A DNA stretch of 47,683 bases. Source: a virus. The position numbers and the translations under genes were made by a program. The DNA lies in IMG/VR virus record IMGVR_UViG_3300032053_000129, positions 1 through 47,683 of that record; one strand, written 5' to 3'. A model generated the notes under the pieces. It did no database searches. It saw nothing but the letters and a program-made list of their open reading frames with translations, and was not told where the DNA came from. Shown one piece after another: positions 31,563-39,099 of the stretch (position 1 is the first letter of the stretch; each line of letters begins with the position of its first letter).

Positions 31563-32087
31563 ATGAAGTTTGTACTGTTGAAGAACATGACACCTACCCT
31601 CATCAGGATACAGAACCTGAGGACGGTAGACGGCAAGGTCCTCATTTTTCAACCATGCGGCGATCTCGGGGATTCACAACAGGTTCCTGACTACATGTTG
31701 AGTAACCCTGCGCTTCTTCCGTATCTCAGGTCTGTTCCGCGAAGACTGACGATTCACCCCGTGGTGGCAACGGGCCCCATCGCAGCGACGGTCCCCCGTA
31801 AGTCCAAGGCGTCTGTTCCGACAGCTCCAATGCCGAAGGTTGAGGCGCCTATCCCTGTCAAGGAACCGGATTCTCCGCCTCCTGCGCCTGTCCCTGAACC
31901 GGAACCAACACCTGAACCTATTCCTGTAGAGCCCGAGCCAGAACCTCTACCTGCGCCTACGGAACCGACGCCTGAGCCGACGCCAGAGCCGACGCCAGAG
32001 CCGACGCCTGAGCCAACGCCTGAGCCAACGCCAGAGCCTGCCTCTGAAGAAGATGCTCCAAAGGCAAAAAAGAGGAAGAAGCATTAA
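31563..32087 (+). CDS. Small globular domain with Pro-Glu repeat tail
   Basis: This 174-aa protein starts behind CAGGAGCACCGC. The first 70 residues form a small beta domain (F-V-L-L-K-N-M-T, then V-D-G-K-V-L-I-F-Q-P). From about residue 95 it is a low-complexity chain of Pro and Glu, including tandem P-T-P-E units, ending in a basic K-K-R-K-K-H. Extended Pro-Glu chains can act as linkers or fibres on virions. It lies between the capsid terminator and a new promoter. Function unknown. Confidence 0.75.
   Translation: MKFVLLKNMTPTLIRIQNLRTVDGKVLIFQPCGDLGDSQQVPDYMLSNPALLPYLRSVPRRLTIHPVVATGPIAATVPRKSKASVPTAPMPKVEAPIPVKEPDSPPPAPVPEPEPTPEPIPVEPEPEPLPAPTEPTPEPTPEPTPEPTPEPTPEPTPEPASEEDAPKAKKRKKH
31960..32040 (+). 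repeat. In-frame tandem repeat encoding PTPE
   Basis: About six copies of a 12-base unit close to CCGACGCCTGAG encode Pro-Thr-Pro-Glu. Near-identity of the copies suggests recent expansion. Confidence 0.8.
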
Positions 32088-32098
32088 ACCCCGTCTTG

Positions 32099-32127
32099 TT
32101 GCTTTCTCTCTGAATCCCGCCTAAAAT
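32099..32127 (+). promoter_or_regulatory. Promoter, leaderless arrangement
   Basis: TTGCTT (32099-32104), 17-base spacer, TAAAAT (32122-32127), then seven bases to the ATG at 32135. No ribosome site precedes that start. Confidence 0.7.
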
Positions 32128-32134
32128 CAGTCCT

Positions 32135-32404
32135 ATGACCACGAAGGTAGATCATAACTACCCCCATGCTGGTGACCTGCGGGTCGTCAACGCTTCGGGT
32201 GACCCTGTAGAGGCTGCGGAAATTCGCATCTTTACGTTGGCGGCTTTCTCCGCAGGACAGACGACCACGTGGGTTGCTGCAACAACGAGCGACATCAACG
32301 GCGAATGGGTAGACCCTGTTTTTTTGGATGATGGGCAGACCTGGGTCGTGCACATGCAGAAGAAAACCATGTACGGTCCGGCGCACGTGGAAATTACGAC
32401 GTAA
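32135..32404 (+). CDS. Small beta-sandwich (Ig-like/carboxypeptidase-regulatory-like) virion protein
   Basis: This 89-aa protein is probably translated from a leaderless mRNA. The sequence fits a single beta-sandwich domain: V-V-N-A-S-G-D-P-V-E-A-A-E-I-R-I-F, T-S-D-I-N-G-E-W, G-Q-T-W-V-V-H. Such domains decorate capsids or tails and can bind surfaces. Its stop codon TAA is formed by the last bases of an exact TTACGNCGTAA palindrome. Confidence 0.75.
   Translation: MTTKVDHNYPHAGDLRVVNASGDPVEAAEIRIFTLAAFSAGQTTTWVAATTSDINGEWVDPVFLDDGQTWVVHMQKKTMYGPAHVEITT
32394..32404. repeat. TTACGNCGTAA palindrome (N=A) forming a stop codon
   Basis: Exact copy whose last three bases are the TAA stop of the 89-aa gene. 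It is in a different reading phase from the other genic copies. Confidence 0.8.
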
Positions 32405-32414
32405 AGGAGAAGTC

Positions 32415-32897
32415 ATGACGGATGTACGTGTTGGATTCGAGCCGGTGGGCGTCCGGCAGATCATCGCGCTGGCAACGAAGATCGGCGGAGTTCTTCCGAA
32501 CATCGGGGGAACTTCCTATTTCATCATCCAGGACTTCTCCAAGAATCGCTATGATTACGGTTCGGATCCTCTGGACCCTGCAATTGTTCCGCCGTCCAAG
32601 ATTGCGGACGATGGTGGTATCTTCCGCTTTCCGGAGGGCGCAGTTGTAACCGAGGTGCGTCTGATCTGCGGTGCCGCCTCTACGGTAAACATGTACGTCG
32701 AAGAGACTGACGGCTCATCCTCTGTTTTGGTTGTTGCAGCTACCGCGGGAGCGGCGCATCGTTACGTCATGTCGCCTGAGGGACTTCCTGTTCTTCCTAG
32801 CCAGCAGCTCCGAATAGAAGAGGCGGTCAAAGGCGTCCCTGTTGCAGTAGACAAGTCGATCATTGTTTACGTCGTAAAGAGGGGGCGGATGCCGTAA
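32415..32897 (+). CDS. Hypothetical structural protein
   Basis: This 160-aa protein starts at ATG 32415 behind AAAGGAGAAGTC. It is beta-rich, with I-I-Q-D-F-S-K-N-R-Y-D-Y-G and a later E-V-R-L-I-C-G-A-A-S-T-V-N-M-Y-V-E-E-T strand pair. It looks like a small head- or tail-surface protein. Its TAA overlaps the next ATG (TAATG). No named family recognised. Confidence 0.72.
   Translation: MTDVRVGFEPVGVRQIIALATKIGGVLPNIGGTSYFIIQDFSKNRYDYGSDPLDPAIVPPSKIADDGGIFRFPEGAVVTEVRLICGAASTVNMYVEETDGSSSVLVVAATAGAAHRYVMSPEGLPVLPSQQLRIEEAVKGVPVAVDKSIIVYVVKRGRMP
32867..32877. repeat. TTACGNCGTAA palindrome (N=T)
   Basis: Exact copy, with symmetry extending to TTTACGTCGTAAA, near the end of the 160-aa gene. It is the last copy in the window. 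Confidence 0.8.
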
Positions 32898-33367
32898 TGA
32901 CTGTCCTTATCCCGACCAACAAGTTCCCCCTAACGGTAGAGGACCTCCGCATGTTCCTGCGGGATCTCCCGTCCAAGAATCCCCTGCTTCTTGGCGAGCT
33001 GGAATTCAGTGACGCTGACTTGAACAGGGCCATGCAGTTCACGCTGGATAAGTATAACGCCATGACGCCGCAGACAAACGTTCCGGCAGTCACTTATATC
33101 AATCGCTGGGTGCTCATGGTCGGGACCTGTTCTATTCTGCTTCGCTCCGAGGGTCTTAGACAACTCAGGAACCAGCTCATCACACAAGACGGCAACATCG
33201 CACCGGTGGGTCTTGACGAGAAGCAGGCGCTCTATCTCCAGTGGGCGGACAACATGCAGGCTGAATTCGACGGCCTTGCGCGTCAGATCAAGACCCAGAA
33301 TAACATGGAGGCTTGCTACGATGGCCTCAGCTCGGGCTATCGTTACATTGGTCGCTGGACGGCGTAA
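32897..33367 (+). CDS. Head-tail connector-like protein
   Basis: This 156-aa protein is coupled to both neighbours by TAATG overlaps. It is helical, with E-L-E-F-S-D-A-D-L-N-R-A-M-Q-F-T-L-D-K-Y-N and a Tyr-rich C-terminus. Its size, helical form and position between the capsid genes and the sheath fit an adaptor or neck protein. The role is inferred from gene order. Confidence 0.6.
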   Translation: MTVLIPTNKFPLTVEDLRMFLRDLPSKNPLLLGELEFSDADLNRAMQFTLDKYNAMTPQTNVPAVTYINRWVLMVGTCSILLRSEGLRQLRNQLITQDGNIAPVGLDEKQALYLQWADNMQAEFDGLARQIKTQNNMEACYDGLSSGYRYIGRWTA

Positions 33368-34236
33368 TGACCGCGCCGAATTCTCAGGTCTATGGCGTTC
33401 AAACTTCACCTGCGAAGGGAAGCGGCGCAAGATTAGAGATAACGCGATGCATACCAGTTTGGCCCCGAAAGGTTTATTTGCAGTGGGTCATCAGAACCCC
33501 TTCGGCGGTCGCACATTACACTTTTCATGTTGCACGAGCTGGTGGTCCAGAAGGTCCATGGGAGATACTTACCCCGATTGCAGGTTTAATAGATGAGTAT
33601 TTCTACGTAGACGATGCTATTCAGTCTCCGCACGATGACTCATCGATGGGGATGATGTCCCTGGAGCGTAAACCCTATTACAGAGTAACAGGTACCCCCG
33701 ATAATTTAGAGGCGGTGGGAGATACTTGGCCCGCTCTGGACCAGCGGAGACAAGGGATTCATTTTAAACTTACTCGGGATGCTCTCCGGTATTTTCAGGT
33801 CGGTGCAGGGACTGAAGTCGCAGTTTTCAAACGACGTAGGTGGGGGGAGAAATGCCCGATTTGTCTATCCTCCACTGGCCAGTCGACGCGTGCTCATTGT
33901 TCGACGTGTTTTGGAACAACATTTGTTGGGGGGTACTGGAACCCAGTATATACCTACGCTCAACGTCGACCGTCCCCAATACAGACTCAAGCCGTGCCAC
34001 AAGGAACAATTGAGAGCAATATTTTACAGATACTTATGCCGAATATCCCGATAGTAGATGTGGAAGACGTACTCGTTTTTATGCGGGATAACTCTCGGTA
34101 TGAAATTAAATCAGCAACATCTACCCTAGTACATTCATTAACCGTTCACCAAGAACTTGTAGTCTCTGAACTTGCCAGGACTGCGAGAGAATACGGGCTC
34201 AAGGCCGATAATTGGCACGCGCCCCCGTGGTTTTGA
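33367..34236 (+). CDS. Neck/connector-region protein with zinc knuckle
   Basis: This 289-aa protein starts in a TAATG overlap. The N-terminal 130 residues look like a fibronectin-type beta domain (V-Y-L-Q-W-V-I-R-T, then G-P-W-E-I-L-T-P). A four-Cys zinc site follows (C163, C166, C178, C181), then a beta-rich C-terminal part. The gene is richer in A/T than its neighbours. In tailed phages this position usually holds neck or tail-completion proteins; a zinc-bearing form is not one I can name. Confidence 0.65.
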   Translation: MTAPNSQVYGVQTSPAKGSGARLEITRCIPVWPRKVYLQWVIRTPSAVAHYTFHVARAGGPEGPWEILTPIAGLIDEYFYVDDAIQSPHDDSSMGMMSLERKPYYRVTGTPDNLEAVGDTWPALDQRRQGIHFKLTRDALRYFQVGAGTEVAVFKRRRWGEKCPICLSSTGQSTRAHCSTCFGTTFVGGYWNPVYTYAQRRPSPIQTQAVPQGTIESNILQILMPNIPIVDVEDVLVFMRDNSRYEIKSATSTLVHSLTVHQELVVSELARTAREYGLKADNWHAPPWF

Positions 34237-34238
34237 AA

Positions 34239-34982
34239 ATGGGCGGAGTTATTTTAACTGACAAGAGTTTCAGGTATCACCTACCCAGGATCAAGGGTGA
34301 GGGCGTAGACGTCGCTCCTGGAACACCCTTGGCTCTGATTGGTCTGTGGGTAGCCGCACTCCGGCACAGGTTCAACAGGAACCCCGCGGAACCCCTTCCC
34401 TGGGTATGGGATTCCAACCTCAGACCGGCCGATGCTGAAGACGGAACTCCTGAAGGCGAGCCTCGAAAACTTCTCATCGAGGCGGCTTTCAACGTTGAGA
34501 AGTCTGCACGAAATTATCGGCCCGCTATTTACGTGGACCGAGGGGATGTGACCGCCGATAAAGTTGTCTTAGACAACATGGCCGGACGGTACATCCCGAC
34601 AGGTATCACGGCGTACTTCTGCCAGGCCAACGTCCCGATCGTCTTCTACTGTGAATCCGAGAACGCTGCGGAGTCTTGTCTCATAGCCGACACTGCCTGG
34701 TTTTATATCTTAGCCACGCGGGATATCTTCAAGAAGGATTTCGGCCTGTATGACATCAGAGAACCCGTCATGGGGAAGACGGTCCCGATTGACGAGGACA
34801 AGCAGGTCTGGCAGACACCCGTCTCTTTCGGAGTTACCCTGGAAATGCGCTGGGCGACCCAACCTATCGCGCCGTTGCTCAGAGATATCTCCCTGAAGAT
34901 TGGGCTTACAGGAGACCCGAATTTGTACTACCATGAACTAGTGCTTCGGGACTCAAGCAGCGGGGACGAATCCGCTGAATGA
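34239..34982 (+). CDS. Tail-completion or connector-region protein
   Basis: This is a 247-aa protein if it starts at the ATG two bases after the previous stop; a TTG at 34212 is an alternative and would overlap the previous gene. Neither has a clear ribosome site. It is mixed alpha/beta with several Trp. It directly precedes the sheath-like gene, where tail-terminator or neck proteins are usually encoded. No motif gives firm identity. Confidence 0.65.
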   Translation: MGGVILTDKSFRYHLPRIKGEGVDVAPGTPLALIGLWVAALRHRFNRNPAEPLPWVWDSNLRPADAEDGTPEGEPRKLLIEAAFNVEKSARNYRPAIYVDRGDVTADKVVLDNMAGRYIPTGITAYFCQANVPIVFYCESENAAESCLIADTAWFYILATRDIFKKDFGLYDIREPVMGKTVPIDEDKQVWQTPVSFGVTLEMRWATQPIAPLLRDISLKIGLTGDPNLYYHELVLRDSSSGDESAE

Positions 34983-34995
34983 AGGAGTAGAGTAA

Positions 34996-37680
34996 ATGGC
35001 TACGCATCGTCCAAACGCGGCTATCTATCAGGAATACAAGACCCTGTCGTTCACGCCTGCGACCCCCACGCTTCATACCGTCATCGTGGGGCCGTGCTAT
35101 CAGATCCTGGACTACTTGGACGACAAGGATGACTGCCTTGTCGATGACGACTACGGTGTGTTGGAAGAAGACTGTCCCGTCACCACGACTCCGGCGCTGG
35201 TCATTGCGGATCCTCCGAATATCCTGCCAGGAGCCATCTTAGATGACGATAGCGTGTCGGTCTTCTTCGACGAGGGTCGAGCAACTGTCTGCGGGTGGTC
35301 TGGCGCAGACCCTGCGACTTTCCTTGCAGGAAACAATCTTTTTAAGGCGGGTACGGACCATTTCGGGGAATTGGGAGTTCAAGCAGGTGACCGCCTGATT
35401 GTGAATCCTCTCGCTCCTGCGACCGAAGACTACAAGAACACGGTCAAAGAGCTGGCCTACACGCTCACCATCGCAGCCTGCACTTTCGTTACGGATGGAG
35501 TCACCAGCGGTGACCTCCTGACCATCTCTGGGGATGTTGCTGCAACGCCGCGTAATGGAACATACGCGGTAAAGCGCGTCGTGGATGAGACTCACCTCGA
35601 AATCGAAGACGATGACACGTTTACCGGTGCTTCGGCAAACGCCAACATCGTTATCACAAACGCTGCGGGTACCACTACGAAAAAATCCCTGATAGCAACG
35701 CTCGTTGTTGACACCTGTTATTTGCGCATCACCGATGACTTCGCTACGGCCAACGATGCCGCAAACAGACAGTGGCGCATTGAGCGTGAGTTCCACGACA
35801 CGGAGCTCCTCAGCACGGACTTTGCCGTAGACAGTACGACCAAGGTCATCACGGTCAAAGCCGGGGTTACTGTGGATTTGGGGGATGCCGCTCCTTTGCT
35901 CGCCAAGGCGGTTACTTATGCCAAGGCGTATGTTGAGTACCGTGCCCTGCGTAGAGACCTCCAGCAAATCAACGAAGTCTCTCAGGACACCGCCGTCATG
36001 GCGGCGCTCCTCGGCAAGCTCGACGCGCGCAATCCGCTGCACGTCGGTGCGTACGTTGCTGCGCTGAATACCCTGACGACCGTGAAGGTCTTTGGTCTGA
36101 AGTCCGACGACGTTTCGGGGTACATGGACTTCGTGTCCAAGATCAGCAACGAACGACTTATCTACGCGGTTGTTCCGCTCACTTACGACACGACGGTCCT
36201 CGGGTTCCTCAACACGATGGCAATGACGCTGGCCGATCCGGACTACGTCCTCACGAATGGCATTCGGCAAAAGTTCCGCGTCGTTCTTGGCGCGATTGAC
36301 TTGCCGATGTTCAAGTACGTGGTGGACCCGACCGACAAAGTTACGACTTCCCATGTGGCGGGGACTAAGCCCCTCTCGAAGGGACGCAGGACTCTGACTT
36401 TTGCAAAAGTGTTGGGTGCGTACGTTGCTCCTCTATTCATAACGGGGAATAACGTAATCCCAGGGGATAAGGTAGTTTTTGTGCATGGAGCAACGACCTA
36501 TTCTTATGTCGTTGCGCACGTCAACGGAGAGCTTATTCTTGAAGTTGACCCTGACGGTATTGAACTCGAAGCGGCGTACGCCTACGGGGCCGGCGATACT
36601 TTCAAGGTTACCGACTCCACGGGATTGGTCAACCGATTTGGTCCGATCACCTACGCTGCCGGCGTTACCACCTTCACGTTAGCCTCCGCAGTCTTAGATG
36701 ACCTCTTCCTGTTCATCACTGTCCCAGGTGCGACCTTCGTCACGGACGGCGTACTCCCTGGCGACCTTCTTCAGATGTCATCCGACCCGATGACCTTCGC
36801 TTTCACGACCTACAACTCGTGGGTGGTCGACGATGTTATCAGCGAGACCCGCATCCAAGTCATGAACGAGGGGACTGATACTCCGACTGTGGAGAACGAG
36901 CTCCCGCACGAGGGTTGGCGCGGTGGCGGAAAAATCGTTACCCAGGGCAGCATGTACGTCCGCGTGATTCGCTACTACACCGCGGCCCAGCAAGTGACCG
37001 AGATGCTGGCAACGGCCCATAGCTTCAGCAGCCGGCGCCTCGTCCTGTGCTATCCATACCAGCTCGAAATAGCCGACCTCAAGGACGGCAGTCTCGACCG
37101 CGGTACGGAGACCGACCCGATTGATGCTCTTCCTGACCAACCTGGTTATTACTTGGCCTGTGCGGTCGGCGGTCAGACCTCCGGACAGCCGTCCCAGCAA
37201 GGCTTCACCTTCATGGGCATCAACGGTGTTCGGCGCATCTACGGCTCGAACGACTACTTCTCGGAAGAGCGGCTCACCGAGCTTTCAAACGGCGGCATCT
37301 ACGTCTTTACGCAGGAAAGTCTGGCGGCCCTGCCGTCGACCATTCATGAAGTCACGACCGACGTATCCACGCTGGAATTCAGCGAATACATGTGTATCAA
37401 GAATTTCGATTATGTCGCATGGACTTTCCTCGATATTATCCTGGAGTTCATCGGCAAGTGGAACGTGACGGAAGAAACGATCCAGTTCCTTGGACAGGCG
37501 GAGCAGTCCGGCATCGAAACATTGAAGAGCCAACGAAAGCCGAAAATCGGGGCACCGCTGATCGACGCGAGCATCGTTTCAAACGAGATCTCGTCTATCA
37601 GTACGGACCGGATTGAGTCCTATATCGATGTCAATATGCCGATGACCTTGAACACCATTGGTTGTCATTTGGTGGCATGA
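34996..37680 (+). CDS. Tail sheath protein
   Basis: An 894-aa protein starting behind GAAGGAGTAGAGTAA. The N-terminus (Y-Q-E-Y-K-T-L-S-F then H-T-V-I-V-G-P-C-Y) and the C-terminal 150 residues fit contractile sheath proteins: a long helix (D-Y-V-A-W-T-F-L-D-I-I-L-E-F-I-G-K-W) and a final beta part (S-Y-I-D-V-N-M-P-M-T-L-N-T-I). The middle is much longer than a minimal sheath protein. It holds at least two copies of a small beta domain with T-F-V-T-D-G-V-x-x-G-D-L-L (starting at about residues 163 and 580), probably surface insertions. The sheath contracts to drive the tube through the host envelope. Confidence 0.75.
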   Translation: MATHRPNAAIYQEYKTLSFTPATPTLHTVIVGPCYQILDYLDDKDDCLVDDDYGVLEEDCPVTTTPALVIADPPNILPGAILDDDSVSVFFDEGRATVCGWSGADPATFLAGNNLFKAGTDHFGELGVQAGDRLIVNPLAPATEDYKNTVKELAYTLTIAACTFVTDGVTSGDLLTISGDVAATPRNGTYAVKRVVDETHLEIEDDDTFTGASANANIVITNAAGTTTKKSLIATLVVDTCYLRITDDFATANDAANRQWRIEREFHDTELLSTDFAVDSTTKVITVKAGVTVDLGDAAPLLAKAVTYAKAYVEYRALRRDLQQINEVSQDTAVMAALLGKLDARNPLHVGAYVAALNTLTTVKVFGLKSDDVSGYMDFVSKISNERLIYAVVPLTYDTTVLGFLNTMAMTLADPDYVLTNGIRQKFRVVLGAIDLPMFKYVVDPTDKVTTSHVAGTKPLSKGRRTLTFAKVLGAYVAPLFITGNNVIPGDKVVFVHGATTYSYVVAHVNGELILEVDPDGIELEAAYAYGAGDTFKVTDSTGLVNRFGPITYAAGVTTFTLASAVLDDLFLFITVPGATFVTDGVLPGDLLQMSSDPMTFAFTTYNSWVVDDVISETRIQVMNEGTDTPTVENELPHEGWRGGGKIVTQGSMYVRVIRYYTAAQQVTEMLATAHSFSSRRLVLCYPYQLEIADLKDGSLDRGTETDPIDALPDQPGYYLACAVGGQTSGQPSQQGFTFMGINGVRRIYGSNDYFSEERLTELSNGGIYVFTQESLAALPSTIHEVTTDVSTLEFSEYMCIKNFDYVAWTFLDIILEFIGKWNVTEETIQFLGQAEQSGIETLKSQRKPKIGAPLIDASIVSNEISSISTDRIESYIDVNMPMTLNTIGCHLVA

Positions 37681-38312
37681 TAAAGACTGGCCACATCGGC
37701 GCCGCGTGCGCATTTCTCGACCTCGGGTTCTCCCCTGAACAGGTGAAGCTTGCCTTCGTCAGACAGGGGATGCCGGAAGTAGAGGCCGAGTATCTCGTGA
37801 AAGAAGCTGCTCCTTGGGGTCTCATCGGAAAAGGCATCGGGATGCTTGGCAACTTGTTCGGGCGAGCAGCCGTGAAAGGCGCTCCTCGAATGCTTCAGGC
37901 AGGTGAAGGTCTCCTAGCGCGGGGTGGGAGCGGAGCAGCACAGATGGCAGCCAAAAACCCAGGGGTAATGACTAACATCATGAAAGCGCCTGGGATGTAT
38001 GGGGCTGAGACTGGATCTCTTACTGGCAAGCTCATGCAGGGCGGCGCAGCTAGTCAGACAGCAGGCAAGGCTCTCCACGGTGTCGGGGCTGCCGCGCAAC
38101 ATGGACTTGCGGGATTCCAGGGTGGAGGACTTCTTGGCGGTTTGAAACACGTCGGCGGTGGAGCCCTGAACTTCGGCAAGGGCATGTTCTTCATGGGAAG
38201 TAAGAATCCTAGTCTGGCCAACATGGCCGGCAAGGGTTACGGTATGTACGGAATGGGTTCGATGTTACTGGGGCCGGGGTCGACACCGATGCCGTCTCCG
38301 CAACAGTACTGA
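37677..38312 (+). CDS. Gly-rich protein, probably virion-associated
   Basis: This 211-aa protein starts at ATG 37677, overlapping the sheath stop (ATGA). It carries the shared motif G-A-A-C-A-F-L-D-L-G-F at residues 8-18, then V-K-L-A-F-V-R-Q-G, a Gly/Ala/Met-rich body with possible membrane-active segments and a Pro-rich end. It resembles the proteins at 18575 and 19226. Placement between sheath and tube genes suggests a tail or ejected protein. Function unknown. Confidence 0.75.
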   Translation: MIKTGHIGAACAFLDLGFSPEQVKLAFVRQGMPEVEAEYLVKEAAPWGLIGKGIGMLGNLFGRAAVKGAPRMLQAGEGLLARGGSGAAQMAAKNPGVMTNIMKAPGMYGAETGSLTGKLMQGGAASQTAGKALHGVGAAAQHGLAGFQGGGLLGGLKHVGGGALNFGKGMFFMGSKNPSLANMAGKGYGMYGMGSMLLGPGSTPMPSPQQY

Positions 38313-38327
38313 AGAAGGAGTAAAACA

Positions 38328-39086
38328 ATGCCTCTCGGGATTACTAAAGGCATCGGAAGCTGGAAGTCACAGCAAAACAATGTTGAGCGGCTCATGGACA
38401 ACGCCGCGTATACGTCGGCCCATCCTGACAATACGCTCGTCTTAGCCGGACCTCCTCGTTTCATGGACGTTGATCAAGGCGCGACTGCCGGCTTTGCAAG
38501 TCTTCTCGCGGTCGGTATGATGCAGACGTTCCAGATCACGAGCCAGAAGCCGACCCAGCCTCTTCAGGCAATCGGCTCGGGGCGCGTGTATTTCGTCTCG
38601 GGAAAGAGCCAAACGACTTGGCGTATCGGCCGGCTCTTCTGCAACGGCCGGAACCTGCTTCGCGTGTGCTACCACAATGCCGTGGCCGGTGGGGTAAGCG
38701 TCCAGCTCTTGGACGACCCGCCCGTGGCGTCGGGTGCAAATCAGTTCTCACCCTACTACATCAACCTCGACTCCGAGCTCTACTATGTCCCGTTCGGCTT
38801 GGGCGTTCTCTTCAAGGACAAGGCGCAGGATCTCATCGGCGCCTTCTATGTGGAGCTCTGCATGATCTCGACGTACACCATCGGTTTCACGGCGGGGCAG
38901 AACATGATCATGGAAGACGTGAGCGGACTCTGCGACCGACTCTATCCATTCCTGCCGTCCCAGGTGGCACAAGCGGCGGTTCCGCGGCCTACCATCGATG
39001 CTGTCATTGGGTTCTCCGCTGCTGACAGTGCGGTGTTGCCGACCGGTAAGACCCCACAGGACTACAGCGTATTCGAAACCCTGTAG
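38328..39086 (+). CDS. Tail tube-like protein
   Basis: This 252-aa protein starts behind GAAGAAGGAGTAAAACA. It is beta-rich, with G-S-G-R-V-Y-F-V-S-G, a central region rich in Tyr and Phe, and a C-terminal S-V-F-E-T-L. In contractile phages the tube gene normally follows the sheath, and here only the small Gly-rich gene comes between. Identity rests on order and composition rather than on a diagnostic motif. Confidence 0.6.
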   Translation: MPLGITKGIGSWKSQQNNVERLMDNAAYTSAHPDNTLVLAGPPRFMDVDQGATAGFASLLAVGMMQTFQITSQKPTQPLQAIGSGRVYFVSGKSQTTWRIGRLFCNGRNLLRVCYHNAVAGGVSVQLLDDPPVASGANQFSPYYINLDSELYYVPFGLGVLFKDKAQDLIGAFYVELCMISTYTIGFTAGQNMIMEDVSGLCDRLYPFLPSQVAQAAVPRPTIDAVIGFSAADSAVLPTGKTPQDYSVFETL

Positions 39087-39099
39087 CATTTAGCTACGC

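Noticed and set aside
35239-36354. Minus-strand frame of 371 codons
   Set aside because: It is opposite the sheath gene and has the composition of an antisense shadow.
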